DNA of 64,000 nt. Source: Pseudomonas sp. MN1F (GTDB lineage Bacteria > Pseudomonadota > Gammaproteobacteria > Pseudomonadales > Pseudomonadaceae). Under the pieces are notes generated by a model. That model saw only the letters and a list, made by a program, of their open reading frames with translations. It made no database searches and had not been told where the DNA came from. Positions within the stretch are counted from its first letter, which is position 1, and each line of letters starts with the position of its first letter. The stretch is taken from the NCBI RefSeq assembly GCF_009391885.1, contig NZ_VZII01000016.1, positions 62,001 through 126,000 on the forward strand, written 5' to 3'. Shown piece by piece: positions 46,622-55,496 of this stretch. A program made the translations under genes and the position numbers.

Positions 46622-47197
46622 ATGCGTCGCCTGCTGCTTGCCCTGCCTTTCGCCCTGCTGCCCCTGGCCGTGGCCCATGCCCACGACGAACATGACCATG
46701 ATCACGCCCACGGCACCCTCGGTGCCCACGAGCATGGTGTGGCCAAGCTCAATGCCGTGCTCGATGGCAACACCCTGGAGCTGGAGCTGGACAGCCCGGC
46801 GATGAACCTGGTCGGCTTCGAGCACATGGCCAGCAGCGATGCGGACAAGGCCAAGGTTGCCGCGGTGCGCCAGCAGCTCGAACAACCCCTGAAGCTGTTT
46901 GCCCTGGCCTCGGCCGCCGGCTGCAAGGAAGACCAGCAAGAGCTGGAAAGCCCGCTGTTCGGCGATGCGGCCAAGGCTGATGACGACGGTGACGAGCACG
47001 AGAAAGGCCACGTGCACAGCGACATCAATGCCCACTACCAGCTGACCTGCGCCACCCCGGAAAAACTCGCCCAGATCGACCTCGCCCCGCTGTTCAAGGC
47101 CTTCCCGGCCACTCAGAAGATCAACGTGCAACTGATCGGCCCGAATGGCCAGAAAGGCGTCGAGACTTCGCCGGCCAAGGCCGTGGTTGCGTTCTGA
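46622..47197 (+). CDS. ZrgA-like zinc-binding periplasmic protein (DUF2796)
   Basis: A 191-aa secreted protein with a signal peptide (MRRLLLALPFALLPLAVAHA) and His-rich stretches HDEHDHDHAHGTLGAHEHG and DEHEKGHVHSDINAHY that should bind zinc. DUF2796 includes ZrgA of Vibrio, a zinc-uptake accessory protein. The P. aeruginosa counterpart (PA4063, from memory) heads a zinc-repressed operon with the same following genes. A Zur box precedes it. The next gene starts 1 nt after its stop. Confidence 0.88.
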   Translation: MRRLLLALPFALLPLAVAHAHDEHDHDHAHGTLGAHEHGVAKLNAVLDGNTLELELDSPAMNLVGFEHMASSDADKAKVAAVRQQLEQPLKLFALASAAGCKEDQQELESPLFGDAAKADDDGDEHEKGHVHSDINAHYQLTCATPEKLAQIDLAPLFKAFPATQKINVQLIGPNGQKGVETSPAKAVVAF

Positions 47198-47198
47198 G

Positions 47199-47909
47199 AT
47201 GAGCCAGGCGTTGATTGAACTGCAGGACCTGGTGTTCGCCTGGCCCGGCCAGGCGCCACTGCTGGATATTCCGGCATTGCGCCTGGAGGCCGGCGAAGCG
47301 CTGTTCCTCAAGGGCCCCAGCGGCAGTGGCAAGACCACCCTGCTGGGCCTGCTCGGCGGGGTCAACCGGCCAGGTCAGGGGCGTATCCAGCTGCTTGGCC
47401 AGGACCTCGCCGTGCTTGGCCAGGGTGCGCGTGACCGCTTCCGGGTCGACCACACCGGCTACATCTTCCAGCAGTTCAACCTGCTGCCGTTTCTCTCGGT
47501 GCGCGAGAACGTCGAGCTGCCTTGCCGTTTCTCGCGCAGCCGCGCCGAACGGGCCATTCAGCGCCACGGCAGCGTCGACCAGGCCGCCAGCGAGCTGCTC
47601 GCGCACCTGGGCCTGGGTGACCCGGCGCTGCTCGCACGGCGTGCCGACAGCCTGTCGATCGGCCAGCAGCAGCGCGTGGCGGCTGCTCGCGCACTGATCG
47701 GCCAACCAGAACTGGTGATCGCCGACGAGCCGACCTCAGCGCTGGATGCCGACACCCGCGAAGCCTTCATCCGCCTGCTGTTCGACGAATGCCGCACAGC
47801 CGGTTCCAGCCTGCTGTTCGTCAGCCATGACCAGAGCCTGGCACCGCTGTTCGACCGTCACCTGTCCCTGGCCGATCTCAACCGCGCCGCCAAGCCCCGG
47901 GAGGCCTGA
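47199..47909 (+). CDS. ABC transporter ATP-binding protein (zinc operon)
   Basis: A 236-aa ATPase of the MacB/LolD group. Walker A is GPSGSGKTTLLGLL, the Q-loop YIFQQFNLLPFL, the signature LSIGQQQRVAAARAL and Walker B LVIADEPTSALDA. It pairs with the FtsX-like permease that starts at its last base. The operon context suggests a role in zinc limitation, perhaps moving a zinc-carrying or envelope molecule; substrate unknown. Confidence 0.92.
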   Translation: MSQALIELQDLVFAWPGQAPLLDIPALRLEAGEALFLKGPSGSGKTTLLGLLGGVNRPGQGRIQLLGQDLAVLGQGARDRFRVDHTGYIFQQFNLLPFLSVRENVELPCRFSRSRAERAIQRHGSVDQAASELLAHLGLGDPALLARRADSLSIGQQQRVAAARALIGQPELVIADEPTSALDADTREAFIRLLFDECRTAGSSLLFVSHDQSLAPLFDRHLSLADLNRAAKPREA

Positions 47910-49174
47910 TGTACCTGCTTCGCCTTGCCCTGGCCAGCCTGGCCAACCGCCGTTTCACCGCGTTTCTCACCGCCTTCGCCATCGCCCTGTCGGTGTGCCT
48001 GCTGCTGGCCGTGGAGCGCGTGCGCACCGAAGCGCGCACCAGTTTCGCCAGCACCATCAGCGGCACCGACCTGATCGTCGGTGCCCGTTCGGGGTCGGTG
48101 AACCTGCTGCTGTACTCGGTGTTCCGCATCGGCAACGCCACCAACAACATCCGCTGGGACAGCTTCCAGCACTATGCCCAGGACCCACGGGTCAAGTGGG
48201 CGATCCCGATCTCGCTGGGTGACTCGCACCGTGGCTACCGGGTGATGGGGACCACTACCGATTACTTCAGCCATTACCAGTACGGCCGCAAGCAGCATCT
48301 GCAACTGAGCCAGGGCCGTGAATTCGCCAGCGACCCGTTCGAAGTAGTGCTCGGCGCCGAAGTGGCCGACGCACTGCATTACAAACTCGGCGACAAGCTG
48401 GTACTGGCGCACGGTGTCGCCGCGATCAGCCTGGTCAAGCACGACGACAAACCGTTCACCGTGGTCGGCGTGCTCAAACGCACCGGCACTCCGGTCGACC
48501 GCACCCTGCACATCAGCCTCGGCGGCATGGAGGCCATCCACATCGACTGGCACAACGGCGTGCCCGCCCGTGGTGCCGGGCGCATCAGCGCCGAACAAGC
48601 ACGGACCATGGATCTGCAACCGGCAGCCATCACCGCGTTCATGCTCGGCCTGAACAACAAGATCGCCACCTTCAGCCTGCAGCGTGAGATCAACGAGTAC
48701 CGCAACGAGCCGCTGCTGGCGATCCTGCCAGGGGTGGCCTTGCAGGAGCTGTGGAGCTTGATGGGCACCGCCGAACAGGCGTTGTTCGTGGTGTCGTTGT
48801 TCGTGGTGCTGACCGGCCTGATCGGCATGCTCACGGCGATTCTCACCAGCCTCAACGAGCGCCGCCGGGAGATGGCGATCCTGCGTTCGGTGGGCGCACG
48901 GCCATGGCATATCGCCGGCTTGCTGGTACTTGAAGCATTGGCACTGGCGGTGACGGGCATCGCGGCCGGGCTTGGCTTGCTGTACGCGGGCATCGCCCTG
49001 GCCCAGGGCTACGTTCAGGCCAACTACGGGCTGTACCTGCCCCTGGCCTTGCCCAGCGCACATGAATGGACGCTGCTGGCTATCATCCTTGGCGCAGCGC
49101 TGCTGATGGGCAGCGTACCGGCCTGGCGCGCCTATCGGCAGTCGCTGGCCGACGGCCTGTCCATTCATCTCTGA
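47909..49174 (+). CDS. FtsX/MacB-like ABC permease (zinc operon)
   Basis: A 421-aa permease with the FtsX/LolE layout: one N-terminal membrane segment (FLTAFAIALSVCLLLAVERV), a large periplasmic part and three C-terminal segments (ALFVVSLFVVLTGLIGMLTA, then two more). The motif ERRREMAILRSVGARPWHIA is typical. It begins with the last base of the ATPase stop codon and precedes DUF3299 by 8 nt. MacB-like transporters act by mechanotransmission rather than classical import. Confidence 0.9.
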   Translation: MYLLRLALASLANRRFTAFLTAFAIALSVCLLLAVERVRTEARTSFASTISGTDLIVGARSGSVNLLLYSVFRIGNATNNIRWDSFQHYAQDPRVKWAIPISLGDSHRGYRVMGTTTDYFSHYQYGRKQHLQLSQGREFASDPFEVVLGAEVADALHYKLGDKLVLAHGVAAISLVKHDDKPFTVVGVLKRTGTPVDRTLHISLGGMEAIHIDWHNGVPARGAGRISAEQARTMDLQPAAITAFMLGLNNKIATFSLQREINEYRNEPLLAILPGVALQELWSLMGTAEQALFVVSLFVVLTGLIGMLTAILTSLNERRREMAILRSVGARPWHIAGLLVLEALALAVTGIAAGLGLLYAGIALAQGYVQANYGLYLPLALPSAHEWTLLAIILGAALLMGSVPAWRAYRQSLADGLSIHL

Positions 49175-49182
49175 GAGGCATC

Positions 49183-49698
49183 ATGCTCCGCGTACTGTTG
49201 ATATCGATCCTGTTCCTCGCCGCCCCTGTGTGGGCGGACGAGGTGCGCGAGCTGGACTGGCCTGCGCTGATCCCTGAAGGTGCGCCGGTCATCCCGCCAC
49301 AACTTACACCGCTGCACGACATGTCGCAGCTGAGCGATGCGCTGTCGGCTGAATCGGCCCCTCCAGCACGCCAACAAGGGCCCGACGCCCCGGTGGTGAA
49401 AAGCCTCGATGGCGAGCAAGTCAAGATCCCAGGCTACATCGTGCCGCTGGAGGTGAGCGAAGAAGGGCGCACGACGGAATTCTTGCTGGTGCCTTACTAC
49501 GGCGCCTGCATCCATGTGCCCCCCCCTCCGTCGAACCAGATCGTGCATATCTTCAGCGAAATGGGTGTGCGCGTGGAGGACCTCTACCAGCCCTACTGGA
49601 TCGAGGGAAAGATGCAGGTTAGAGCCTCCAGCAGCGAATTGGCCGACGCCGGATACCAGATGGAGGCGGAGAAAATATACGCTTATGTGCTCAAGTGA
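49183..49698 (+). CDS. DUF3299 exported protein (zinc operon)
   Basis: A 171-aa protein with a signal peptide (MLRVLLISILFLAAPVWA) and the DUF3299 core VKIPGYIVPLEVSEEGRTTE, FLLVPYYGACIHVPPPPSNQ with a Cys-His pair that could bind metal. It is the last gene of the Zur-box operon. The ATG at 49183 has GAGAGG upstream. Function unknown; in P. aeruginosa the equivalent is zinc-repressed (PA4066, from memory). Confidence 0.87.
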   Translation: MLRVLLISILFLAAPVWADEVRELDWPALIPEGAPVIPPQLTPLHDMSQLSDALSAESAPPARQQGPDAPVVKSLDGEQVKIPGYIVPLEVSEEGRTTEFLLVPYYGACIHVPPPPSNQIVHIFSEMGVRVEDLYQPYWIEGKMQVRASSSELADAGYQMEAEKIYAYVLK

Positions 49699-49807
49699 GA
49701 ACTGTTTCGAATTTGTGACGATGCTTCGTTGAGCTGGGTCAAACTTTCGTCTTGGACGCATCCGTACCATTGGACTACTCGATTACTCACGTCCTTTGGG
49801 AGCTTCC

Positions 49808-50491
49808 ATGAACAAGTCCTTGCTCGGCGCCTCGCTTGTGGCCCTTGCGCTCGCCGCCCCTGTTGCCCACGCCCACCAGGCGGGTGATGTCATCGTCCGC
49901 GCCGGTGCCATCACCACGGCACCGAACGAAAACAGCGGCGACCTGAAATTCGACGGCAACAAGGTGTCGGGCACCAAGGCGACCCTGGACAGCGACACCC
50001 AGCTGGGCCTGACCTTCGCCTACATGCTCACCGACCACATCGGCCTGGAGCTGCTGGCCGCGACCCCGTTCAAGCACAGCGTAGGCGTCAAAGGCCTGGG
50101 CGGCGGGCTGGACGGCAAACTGGCCGACATCAAACAGCTGCCACCGACCCTGTCCGTGCAGTACTACCCGATGGAGCCTAACTCCAAGTTCCAGCCCTAT
50201 GCGGGCGTGGGCATCAACTACACCCTGTTCTTCGATGAAGACCTGACCAGCGAGCGCAAGCAACAGGGCTTCAGCAACCTCAAGCTGCAGGATTCGGTGG
50301 GTATCGCCGGCCAGTTGGGCATGGACTACATGATCACCGACAACCTGCTGGTGAACGCCTCGGTCTGGTACGTCGACATCGACACCAAGGCCAGCGTCAA
50401 CGGCCCGACCGCTCTGGGCTACAGCAAGACCAAGGTCGACGTCGATGTCGACCCTTGGGTATACATGGTCGGCCTGGGCTACAAGTTCTGA
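49808..50491 (+). CDS. ompW: OmpW family outer membrane protein
   Basis: A 227-aa eight-stranded beta-barrel of the OmpW family. A signal peptide ends at VAHA; strands include GDVIVRAGAITTAPNE, LGLTFAYMLTDHIGLELLAA and KFQPYAGVGINYTLFF, and the protein ends in GLGYKF with the C-terminal Phe needed for assembly. The ATG at 49808 follows GGGAG. OmpW proteins form channels for small hydrophobic compounds. Its last 13 bp overlap the convergent MFS gene. Confidence 0.93.
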   Translation: MNKSLLGASLVALALAAPVAHAHQAGDVIVRAGAITTAPNENSGDLKFDGNKVSGTKATLDSDTQLGLTFAYMLTDHIGLELLAATPFKHSVGVKGLGGGLDGKLADIKQLPPTLSVQYYPMEPNSKFQPYAGVGINYTLFFDEDLTSERKQQGFSNLKLQDSVGIAGQLGMDYMITDNLLVNASVWYVDIDTKASVNGPTALGYSKTKVDVDVDPWVYMVGLGYKF

Positions 50492-51672
50492 CCTGAACAC
50501 GGCAGGGCGGCTTCGGTCGCCCTTTCCCGTTGCCCCCACGACCAGTACACCAGTGCCAGCGCACTGAGCACCATCCCCAGCGCACATACCGCAGTCCAGC
50601 CCCAGCGCGCATACGCCCAGCTTGCCAGCACCGCCCCCAAACCGCTGCCGATCGAGTAGCAGCACATGTAGGCGCCGATCAACCGGCTGGCCATCGCACC
50701 ACGCCCCGCCAGCAACAGGCTCTGGTTGGTGACATGCACCGCCTGCACGGCGAAATCCAGCATCAGTACGCCCAGCACGAAGGCGGTCAGCGAGTGCCCG
50801 ACGAAGGCGGTCGGCAGCCATGACAGCGTCAACAGGCCCAGCGCCAGGCCGGTGGTGCGCTCGCCCAGCCCTCGATCAGCCAGCCGCCCGGCCCGCGACG
50901 CCGCCAGGGTGCCGGCGATACCCGCCAGGCCGAACAGGCCAATCTCGGTATGGCTGAGCGCCAGCGGTGGCGCACTCAGGGGCAGCACCATGGCGCTCCA
51001 CAGCACGCTGAACGCAGCGAAGATCAGCAGGCCGAACAGCCCGCGCCGGCGCAACAGGCTGTCGTGTCGATACAAGGTGAACAACGAACCGATCAGTTGC
51101 CGGTAGCCGGGCCATTGCACAGGTAACCGGCTTGCTGGCAGCCAGCGCCAGAGCACCACGGCCATCAGCATGAGCACAGCTGCCGCCACGAAGTACACAT
51201 TGCGCCATCCGGCCAGGTCCGCGAGCGCTCCGGAAACCAGACGCGCCAGCAGAATGCCCAGCACCACCCCACTGGTCACCGTGCCCACCGCCTGGCCCTG
51301 ACTGGCCGGGCTGGCAAGGGTGGCGGCATGGGCGACCATCACTTGCACCATGACCGCCATCAGCCCGACCAGGGCCAGCGCGGCCAGCAGCATCAGCCAT
51401 TGCTGCGCCAGGCCAACGCCGATCAAGGCCAGGGCGGCAATCAGCAACTGCCCCAGCAGCAGGCTCTTGCGCTCGATCAGGTCGCCAAGTGGCACGATCA
51501 GGATCAGCCCAAGGGCATAACCCGCCTGGGTCGCGCCGACCACCCAACCGATCTGCTGCTGCGCCACGCCCAGGTCACTGGCTATCGATTCGAGCAAAGG
51601 TTGAGCGAAATAGACCGTGGCCACGGCCATGGCGCAGGTGGTGGCAAGCAACAGGGTTATCCAGCGATTCAT
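50479..51672 (-). CDS. MFS transporter (sugar-efflux/AraJ-like)
   Basis: A 397-aa, 12-segment major facilitator with the loop motif GDLIERKSLLLGQ and the first helix MAVATVYFAQPLLESIA, characteristic of the DHA1-type exporters. The divergent HxlR regulator and the two palindromes between them indicate an inducible efflux system, perhaps for a small electrophile or aromatic compound; substrate unknown. The ATG at 51672 is preceded by AGGAG. Confidence 0.9.
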   Translation of the reverse strand: MNRWITLLLATTCAMAVATVYFAQPLLESIASDLGVAQQQIGWVVGATQAGYALGLILIVPLGDLIERKSLLLGQLLIAALALIGVGLAQQWLMLLAALALVGLMAVMVQVMVAHAATLASPASQGQAVGTVTSGVVLGILLARLVSGALADLAGWRNVYFVAAAVLMLMAVVLWRWLPASRLPVQWPGYRQLIGSLFTLYRHDSLLRRRGLFGLLIFAAFSVLWSAMVLPLSAPPLALSHTEIGLFGLAGIAGTLAASRAGRLADRGLGERTTGLALGLLTLSWLPTAFVGHSLTAFVLGVLMLDFAVQAVHVTNQSLLLAGRGAMASRLIGAYMCCYSIGSGLGAVLASWAYARWGWTAVCALGMVLSALALVYWSWGQRERATEAALPCSGQNL

Positions 51673-51692
51673 CGGGCTGACTCCTTCGAACC

Positions 51693-51711
51693 TGGTTTCA
51701 AATTGAAACCA
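51693..51711. promoter_or_regulatory. HxlR operator candidate 1
   Basis: TGGTTTCAAATTGAAACCA is a perfect 19-bp palindrome 20 bp before the MFS start codon. Confidence 0.65.
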
Positions 51712-51733
51712 CTTGATGGATATTTAGCAAATG

Positions 51734-51752
51734 TGGTTTTAATCTGCAACCA
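51734..51752. promoter_or_regulatory. HxlR operator candidate 2
   Basis: TGGTTTTAATCTGCAACCA matches operator 1 at 15 of 19 positions. The centres are 41 bp apart, about four helical turns, and this copy lies nearer the regulator gene. Confidence 0.55.
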
Positions 51753-51775
51753 GATGAACAACGCAGGTGCCGCCA

Positions 51776-52219
51776 ATGCTCGATGACGTGAACGCTCAAT
51801 GCCCCGTGGCCCGGGCACTGGAAGTGCTGGGTGACCGTTGGGCGCTGATGATCCTGCGCGATGCCTTCGATGGCCTGCGCCGTTTCAGCGAGTTCCAGAA
51901 AAACCTGGGGCTGGCGAAGAACATCCTGGCGTCGCGGCTGAAGCTGCTGGTGGAGAGTGGGCTGTTGGCGTTGCAGCCCGCTTCGGATGGCAGTGCCTAC
52001 AAGGAATATGTGCTGACCGAGAAAGGGCGCTCGGTGTTTCCGATCGTGGTGGGGTTGCGCCAGTGGGGGGAGCGCTTTCTGTTCGAGGCGGGGGAAGCGC
52101 GGTCGGAACTGGTGGACAGTGCCAAGGGGCGGCCAGTCGGGGCTCTGCAGGTGCGATCCGAGGATGGCAGGCTTCTCGCGGCGGAAGATTGCCTACGCAG
52201 GGTTGTTCGGCATACCTGA
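51776..52219 (+). CDS. HxlR family transcriptional regulator
   Basis: A 147-aa winged-helix regulator: CPVARALEVLGDRWALMILR is the HxlR opening with its conserved Cys, followed by FSEFQKNLGLAKNILASRLK (recognition helix region) and the wing YVLTEKGRSVFPIV. The ATG at 51776 has AGG about 8 nt upstream; a GTG at 51767 is an alternative. It is divergent from the MFS gene and probably controls it through the two palindromes. The N-terminal Cys hints at electrophile sensing. Confidence 0.92.
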   Translation: MLDDVNAQCPVARALEVLGDRWALMILRDAFDGLRRFSEFQKNLGLAKNILASRLKLLVESGLLALQPASDGSAYKEYVLTEKGRSVFPIVVGLRQWGERFLFEAGEARSELVDSAKGRPVGALQVRSEDGRLLAAEDCLRRVVRHT

Positions 52220-52223
52220 ACCC

Positions 52224-52338
52224 TGTGGGAGCCGCGCTTGCCGGCGATGGGCCGCGAAGCGGCCCCAGCAATTTATGCAACAACCCTGAAATCGTGGGGC
52301 CGCTTCGCGGCCCATCGCCGGCAAGCGCGGCTCCCACA
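52224..52338. repeat. Perfect 43-bp inverted repeat (REP doublet)
   Basis: Arms 52224-52266 and 52296-52338 are exact reverse complements over 43 bp with a 29-nt spacer. Each arm contains a GCCGGCGATGGGCC-type REP core and a GGGGCCGC hairpin. It separates two convergent genes and should fold into a very stable cruciform or hairpin. Confidence 0.95.
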
Positions 52339-52350
52339 AGTACAGCTATC

Positions 52351-53283
52351 TCAAGCTTTGCCGAGCAGCTTGGCCAACCCCTCGACCATCGGCGTCGCCT
52401 GCGGAAAATCGAAGCGCGCCAGCAGACGCTGGTTGTCCGCCCGCGAATGGCGGATATCGCCCGAACGCGCCTGGCCGTAGCTGATCGCCGGCAAGCTGCC
52501 CACCACCTGCTCCAACGCCTTGAGCATCTGGTTCAGCGAAGTCGCCTGGTTCAGGCCGACGTTCACCGCGCCCTCTTCCACCTGCGGCTGCTCCAGTGCC
52601 TGCACCATCACCTGCACCAGATCGCCGACGTAGAGGAAGTCACGGGTCTGCTCGCCATCACCGAACACGGTGATGGGCAAGCCTTGAACTGCCCGCTCGC
52701 TGAAGATGCTGATCACCCCGGAGTACGGCGAGGAAGGGTCCTGGCGCGGGCCGAAGATGTTGAAGAAGCGAAATACCACTGGCTCCAGGCCATGCTGGCG
52801 GCGGTAGAAGTCCAGGTATTGCTCGCTGGCCAGCTTGTCTACCGCATAGGGCGTCAGCGGCGCCTTGGGCGTGTCCTCGGCAATCGACTCGCCTTCGCCA
52901 TTGTTGCCGTACACCGCCGCGCTCGATGCAAACAGCACGCGGCGCACGCCATGCACACGCATGGCCTCGGCCACGTTGAGGGTGCCGATGAAGTTGCTCT
53001 GGTGAGTCTTTACCGGGTCTTCGACCGACGCCTGCACCGATGCCACCGCAGCCAGATGGACCACGGCACGGCAACCGGCGGCGGCACGCTGAACCAGCGC
53101 GGCGTCGGCCACATCGCCTTCGATCAGCTCGAGACGCGGGTTATCCAGTTGCAGGTTGTCGCGCTTGCCAGTGGAAAGGTCGTCGAGAATACGTACGGCG
53201 TAGCCCTTGGCCAGCAACGCATCGCACAGGTGGGAGCCAATGAAGCCGGCGCCGCCGGTGATCAGGATGGGGGCATCAGCCAT
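52351..53283 (-). CDS. NAD-dependent epimerase (UDP-glucose 4-epimerase-like)
   Basis: A 310-aa extended SDR. The NAD site is ILITGGAGFIGSHLCDALLA; the catalytic part is LFASSAAVYGNNGEG with PYAVDKLASEQYLDFY giving YxxxK, and RFFNIFGPRQDP follows. The substrate is a nucleotide sugar by family, unidentified here. The ATG at 53283 lies inside the end of the upstream sugar-binding SDR gene (8-nt overlap), so the two form an operon, perhaps for a surface polysaccharide, but no glycosyltransferases are nearby. Confidence 0.9.
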   Translation of the reverse strand: MADAPILITGGAGFIGSHLCDALLAKGYAVRILDDLSTGKRDNLQLDNPRLELIEGDVADAALVQRAAAGCRAVVHLAAVASVQASVEDPVKTHQSNFIGTLNVAEAMRVHGVRRVLFASSAAVYGNNGEGESIAEDTPKAPLTPYAVDKLASEQYLDFYRRQHGLEPVVFRFFNIFGPRQDPSSPYSGVISIFSERAVQGLPITVFGDGEQTRDFLYVGDLVQVMVQALEQPQVEEGAVNVGLNQATSLNQMLKALEQVVGSLPAISYGQARSGDIRHSRADNQRLLARFDFPQATPMVEGLAKLLGKA

Positions 53284-54160
53284 GGCGGTAGAATCGATCC
53301 AGTAGTGGCGGCAAGCCCGCGCGCCAGGCACGCGGCTTGATGCCGAAGGTGTGAAGAATTTTCTTGCAGGCCAACACCGCGTGCTGCGGCTCCTCGCTGG
53401 CATCCGGCCGAGCGGCGTGGGCCTGCGCGGTTGGTGCTTGCACGGCCAGCTGACGGTACTGCCCGGCCTCGCTGAGAATCGCCTGGCCCAGCGCCAGCGG
53501 CGTGGTCGCCTCGTTGCCGGCGTAGTGGTAGGTGCCCCACAGCGGCGCACTGCAATCGAGCTGCTTGAGCACCGACAGGATCACCCGCGCAGCGTCGTCG
53601 ACCGGCGTCGGGTTGCCGCGGCGGTCATCGGCCAGCAGCAGCTCCTGCGGTTGCTCGGCGCGGGTCAGGAAGCGGCCCAAGGCACCGTCGATGCTTTCGT
53701 CCAGCAACCAGCCGAAGCGCAGCAGCACATGCTGCGGGCACGCCGCACGCACGCTCTGCTCGATACGCCACAAGGCCTGACCACGCTGACCCAACGGCAC
53801 CGGTTCGTCCTTTTCGCTGTAGGCCGTGGCCCGCGAACCGTCGAACACCCGGTAGCTGGAAGGCTGCACCAGGATGATCTGGTGGTGCTGGCACAACTCC
53901 GCCAGCCGCTCTACCGCCCGCTCCTGCTGGGCCAGGCGCTGGTCGCTGACCGATTCGGCCTGGAACCAGTCGAAGTAATAGGCCAGGTTGACCAAGGCAT
54001 CGGGGCGATGATCGTCAAGCAACTGAGTGAGGCTGGCCGGGGCCCAGCCGTTCTCCGGCGGGCGCGGTGCCAGGAATGCGATGTCCTCCTCGGCCCCGAG
54101 ACGAATCAGCGCTTGCCCGAGGGCATTGCCACCACCCAACAGCATCAGGCGCATACGCAT
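53276..54160 (-). CDS. RmlD-like sugar nucleotide-binding protein
   Basis: A 294-aa SDR resembling dTDP-4-dehydrorhamnose reductase: N-terminal MLLGGGNALGQALIRLGAEE, DALVNLAYYFDWFQAES, VQPSSYRVFDGSRATAYSE and GTYHYAGNEATTPLALGQAI. The usual Tyr-x-x-x-Lys is replaced by a less standard segment (QRGQALWRIEQSV), so catalysis is uncertain. The start at 54160 was chosen by the first Rossmann strand; MRLMLLGGG at 54154 is a near alternative. It overlaps the epimerase gene by 8 nt. Confidence 0.83.
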   Translation of the reverse strand: MRMRLMLLGGGNALGQALIRLGAEEDIAFLAPRPPENGWAPASLTQLLDDHRPDALVNLAYYFDWFQAESVSDQRLAQQERAVERLAELCQHHQIILVQPSSYRVFDGSRATAYSEKDEPVPLGQRGQALWRIEQSVRAACPQHVLLRFGWLLDESIDGALGRFLTRAEQPQELLLADDRRGNPTPVDDAARVILSVLKQLDCSAPLWGTYHYAGNEATTPLALGQAILSEAGQYRQLAVQAPTAQAHAARPDASEEPQHAVLACKKILHTFGIKPRAWRAGLPPLLDRFYRHG

Positions 54161-54438
54161 AGAGTCAGCAGATCCGAACAGGTTGATTGAGGGAAAGGAG
54201 TCATTTTGCGGTTTCCGGGCGGGGAAGTCCAACACGGGGTCTCGACGGCACGAGCGAGCAGGTTCTTCATCGTTCAGCCCGATAACAAGATGAATTTTCC
54301 TACAGCCCACGCAGAGCGAGCTGACTTTAGTTCAACACCATAACGGCATTGAATTGTTGACCTGCCCACTTGCCGGTTGCTGAAGCATTTTTCGAGCGCC
54401 GGCAGGGGCACTTCAACAATACTTACAAGGAACGTTCC

Positions 54439-55479
54439 ATGCCGCATTCAGAAGTCGCGTACCTGGACTTCGACCGGGAGCAAGGCCAGGCCATAGCCCT
54501 CGCAAGCGATTCCCTTACTGATCTGGGGGGACCACAGGCTGGAAAAGTAGCAGCTCAGGCACGCCTGTTCGCCAAGCAACTCGAATCAACATTGAGTACT
54601 GAGCAAAAGTCGACACTACAGCGCTTTAGGGACGGCTTGTTATCCGCGCTGATGTTCAGGGGAATGCCCTGCCCCACCGACTCGCCCCCAGAGCGGTTGA
54701 CGGATATTTCAGTAATGGCGCGCAGCAGCCGCTGCCAATACCTGGCTTCACGCAATCAAGTGCTATTGGCGCTGGCGCAACATCGAAGTTTCGCATTCGA
54801 CATCGACAATGAAGGCCAGCAAGTGCGCCTGGTCGGCAACTTCAAAGGGGGTGGCAGCATTCCCAGGCCTGACGAGAAGCCCGATGCAGAAATCGAAATC
54901 AGCTCACATGCGGGTTTGCAGTTGGGGCCGCACACCGAAGCGCCCTACAACTGTTCAACAACCGCCAGTAACGGCCACTCACCCGCCCCTTGCGCACTGA
55001 TTCTCACTGCACGCTGGAACCCTGCGCACGAACCGACCCATGTAATTCCACTTCGAGGCATCATCGAACGCATGGCCAGCCTTGATGTTCTTGCTCTCAC
55101 TTCGCCCTCTTTCGATTTCACCCGCAGTGACTGCTTCGCTCGCGGGCACGGCAATGCAGGCAAAGCCGTGTCGATGCTGCAGTACAACGCAAATGGCGGC
55201 TTCTCGCTTCGGTATAACAGCTACCGCTTTTCACTCAATGACAATGCAGACAGCGCAGTTGCTCGGGCTTTTGCTGCATTTCAGGAAGCCGTAAACAGCA
55301 CGCGACCCGAGATGTTCGATCTGCAGGCTGACACCGCGCTGCTGATCAACAACAGCCGCGCCTTGCACGGTCGCAGCATCATTCGGGACAACCGGCGCCT
55401 GCTGGTGCGCCAGTTCGGATACTCCCGTTTCGCTGCCCCCATTGTGATCGCTGAAGACCCGTTACTGGTTCGCGGCTGA
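54439..55479 (+). CDS. TauD/clavaminate-synthase-like Fe(II)/2-oxoglutarate oxygenase
   Basis: A 346-aa non-haem iron oxygenase. The metal triad is His165-x-Glu167 (LGPHTEAPYNC) and His310 (NNSRALHGRSI); Arg324, 14 residues later in RRLLVRQFGYSR, fits the 2-oxoglutarate-binding Arg. The HTE spacing and RALHGR resemble amino-acid hydroxylases such as clavaminate synthase, AsnO and VioC rather than taurine dioxygenase. The ATG has AAGGAA upstream. A TSUP permease follows after 17 nt. GC content is below the neighbours (30 of 60 at 54541-54600). The substrate is unknown. Confidence 0.85.
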   Translation: MPHSEVAYLDFDREQGQAIALASDSLTDLGGPQAGKVAAQARLFAKQLESTLSTEQKSTLQRFRDGLLSALMFRGMPCPTDSPPERLTDISVMARSSRCQYLASRNQVLLALAQHRSFAFDIDNEGQQVRLVGNFKGGGSIPRPDEKPDAEIEISSHAGLQLGPHTEAPYNCSTTASNGHSPAPCALILTARWNPAHEPTHVIPLRGIIERMASLDVLALTSPSFDFTRSDCFARGHGNAGKAVSMLQYNANGGFSLRYNSYRFSLNDNADSAVARAFAAFQEAVNSTRPEMFDLQADTALLINNSRALHGRSIIRDNRRLLVRQFGYSRFAAPIVIAEDPLLVRG

Positions 55480-55496
55480 GGACAGGAAGTTACCCG

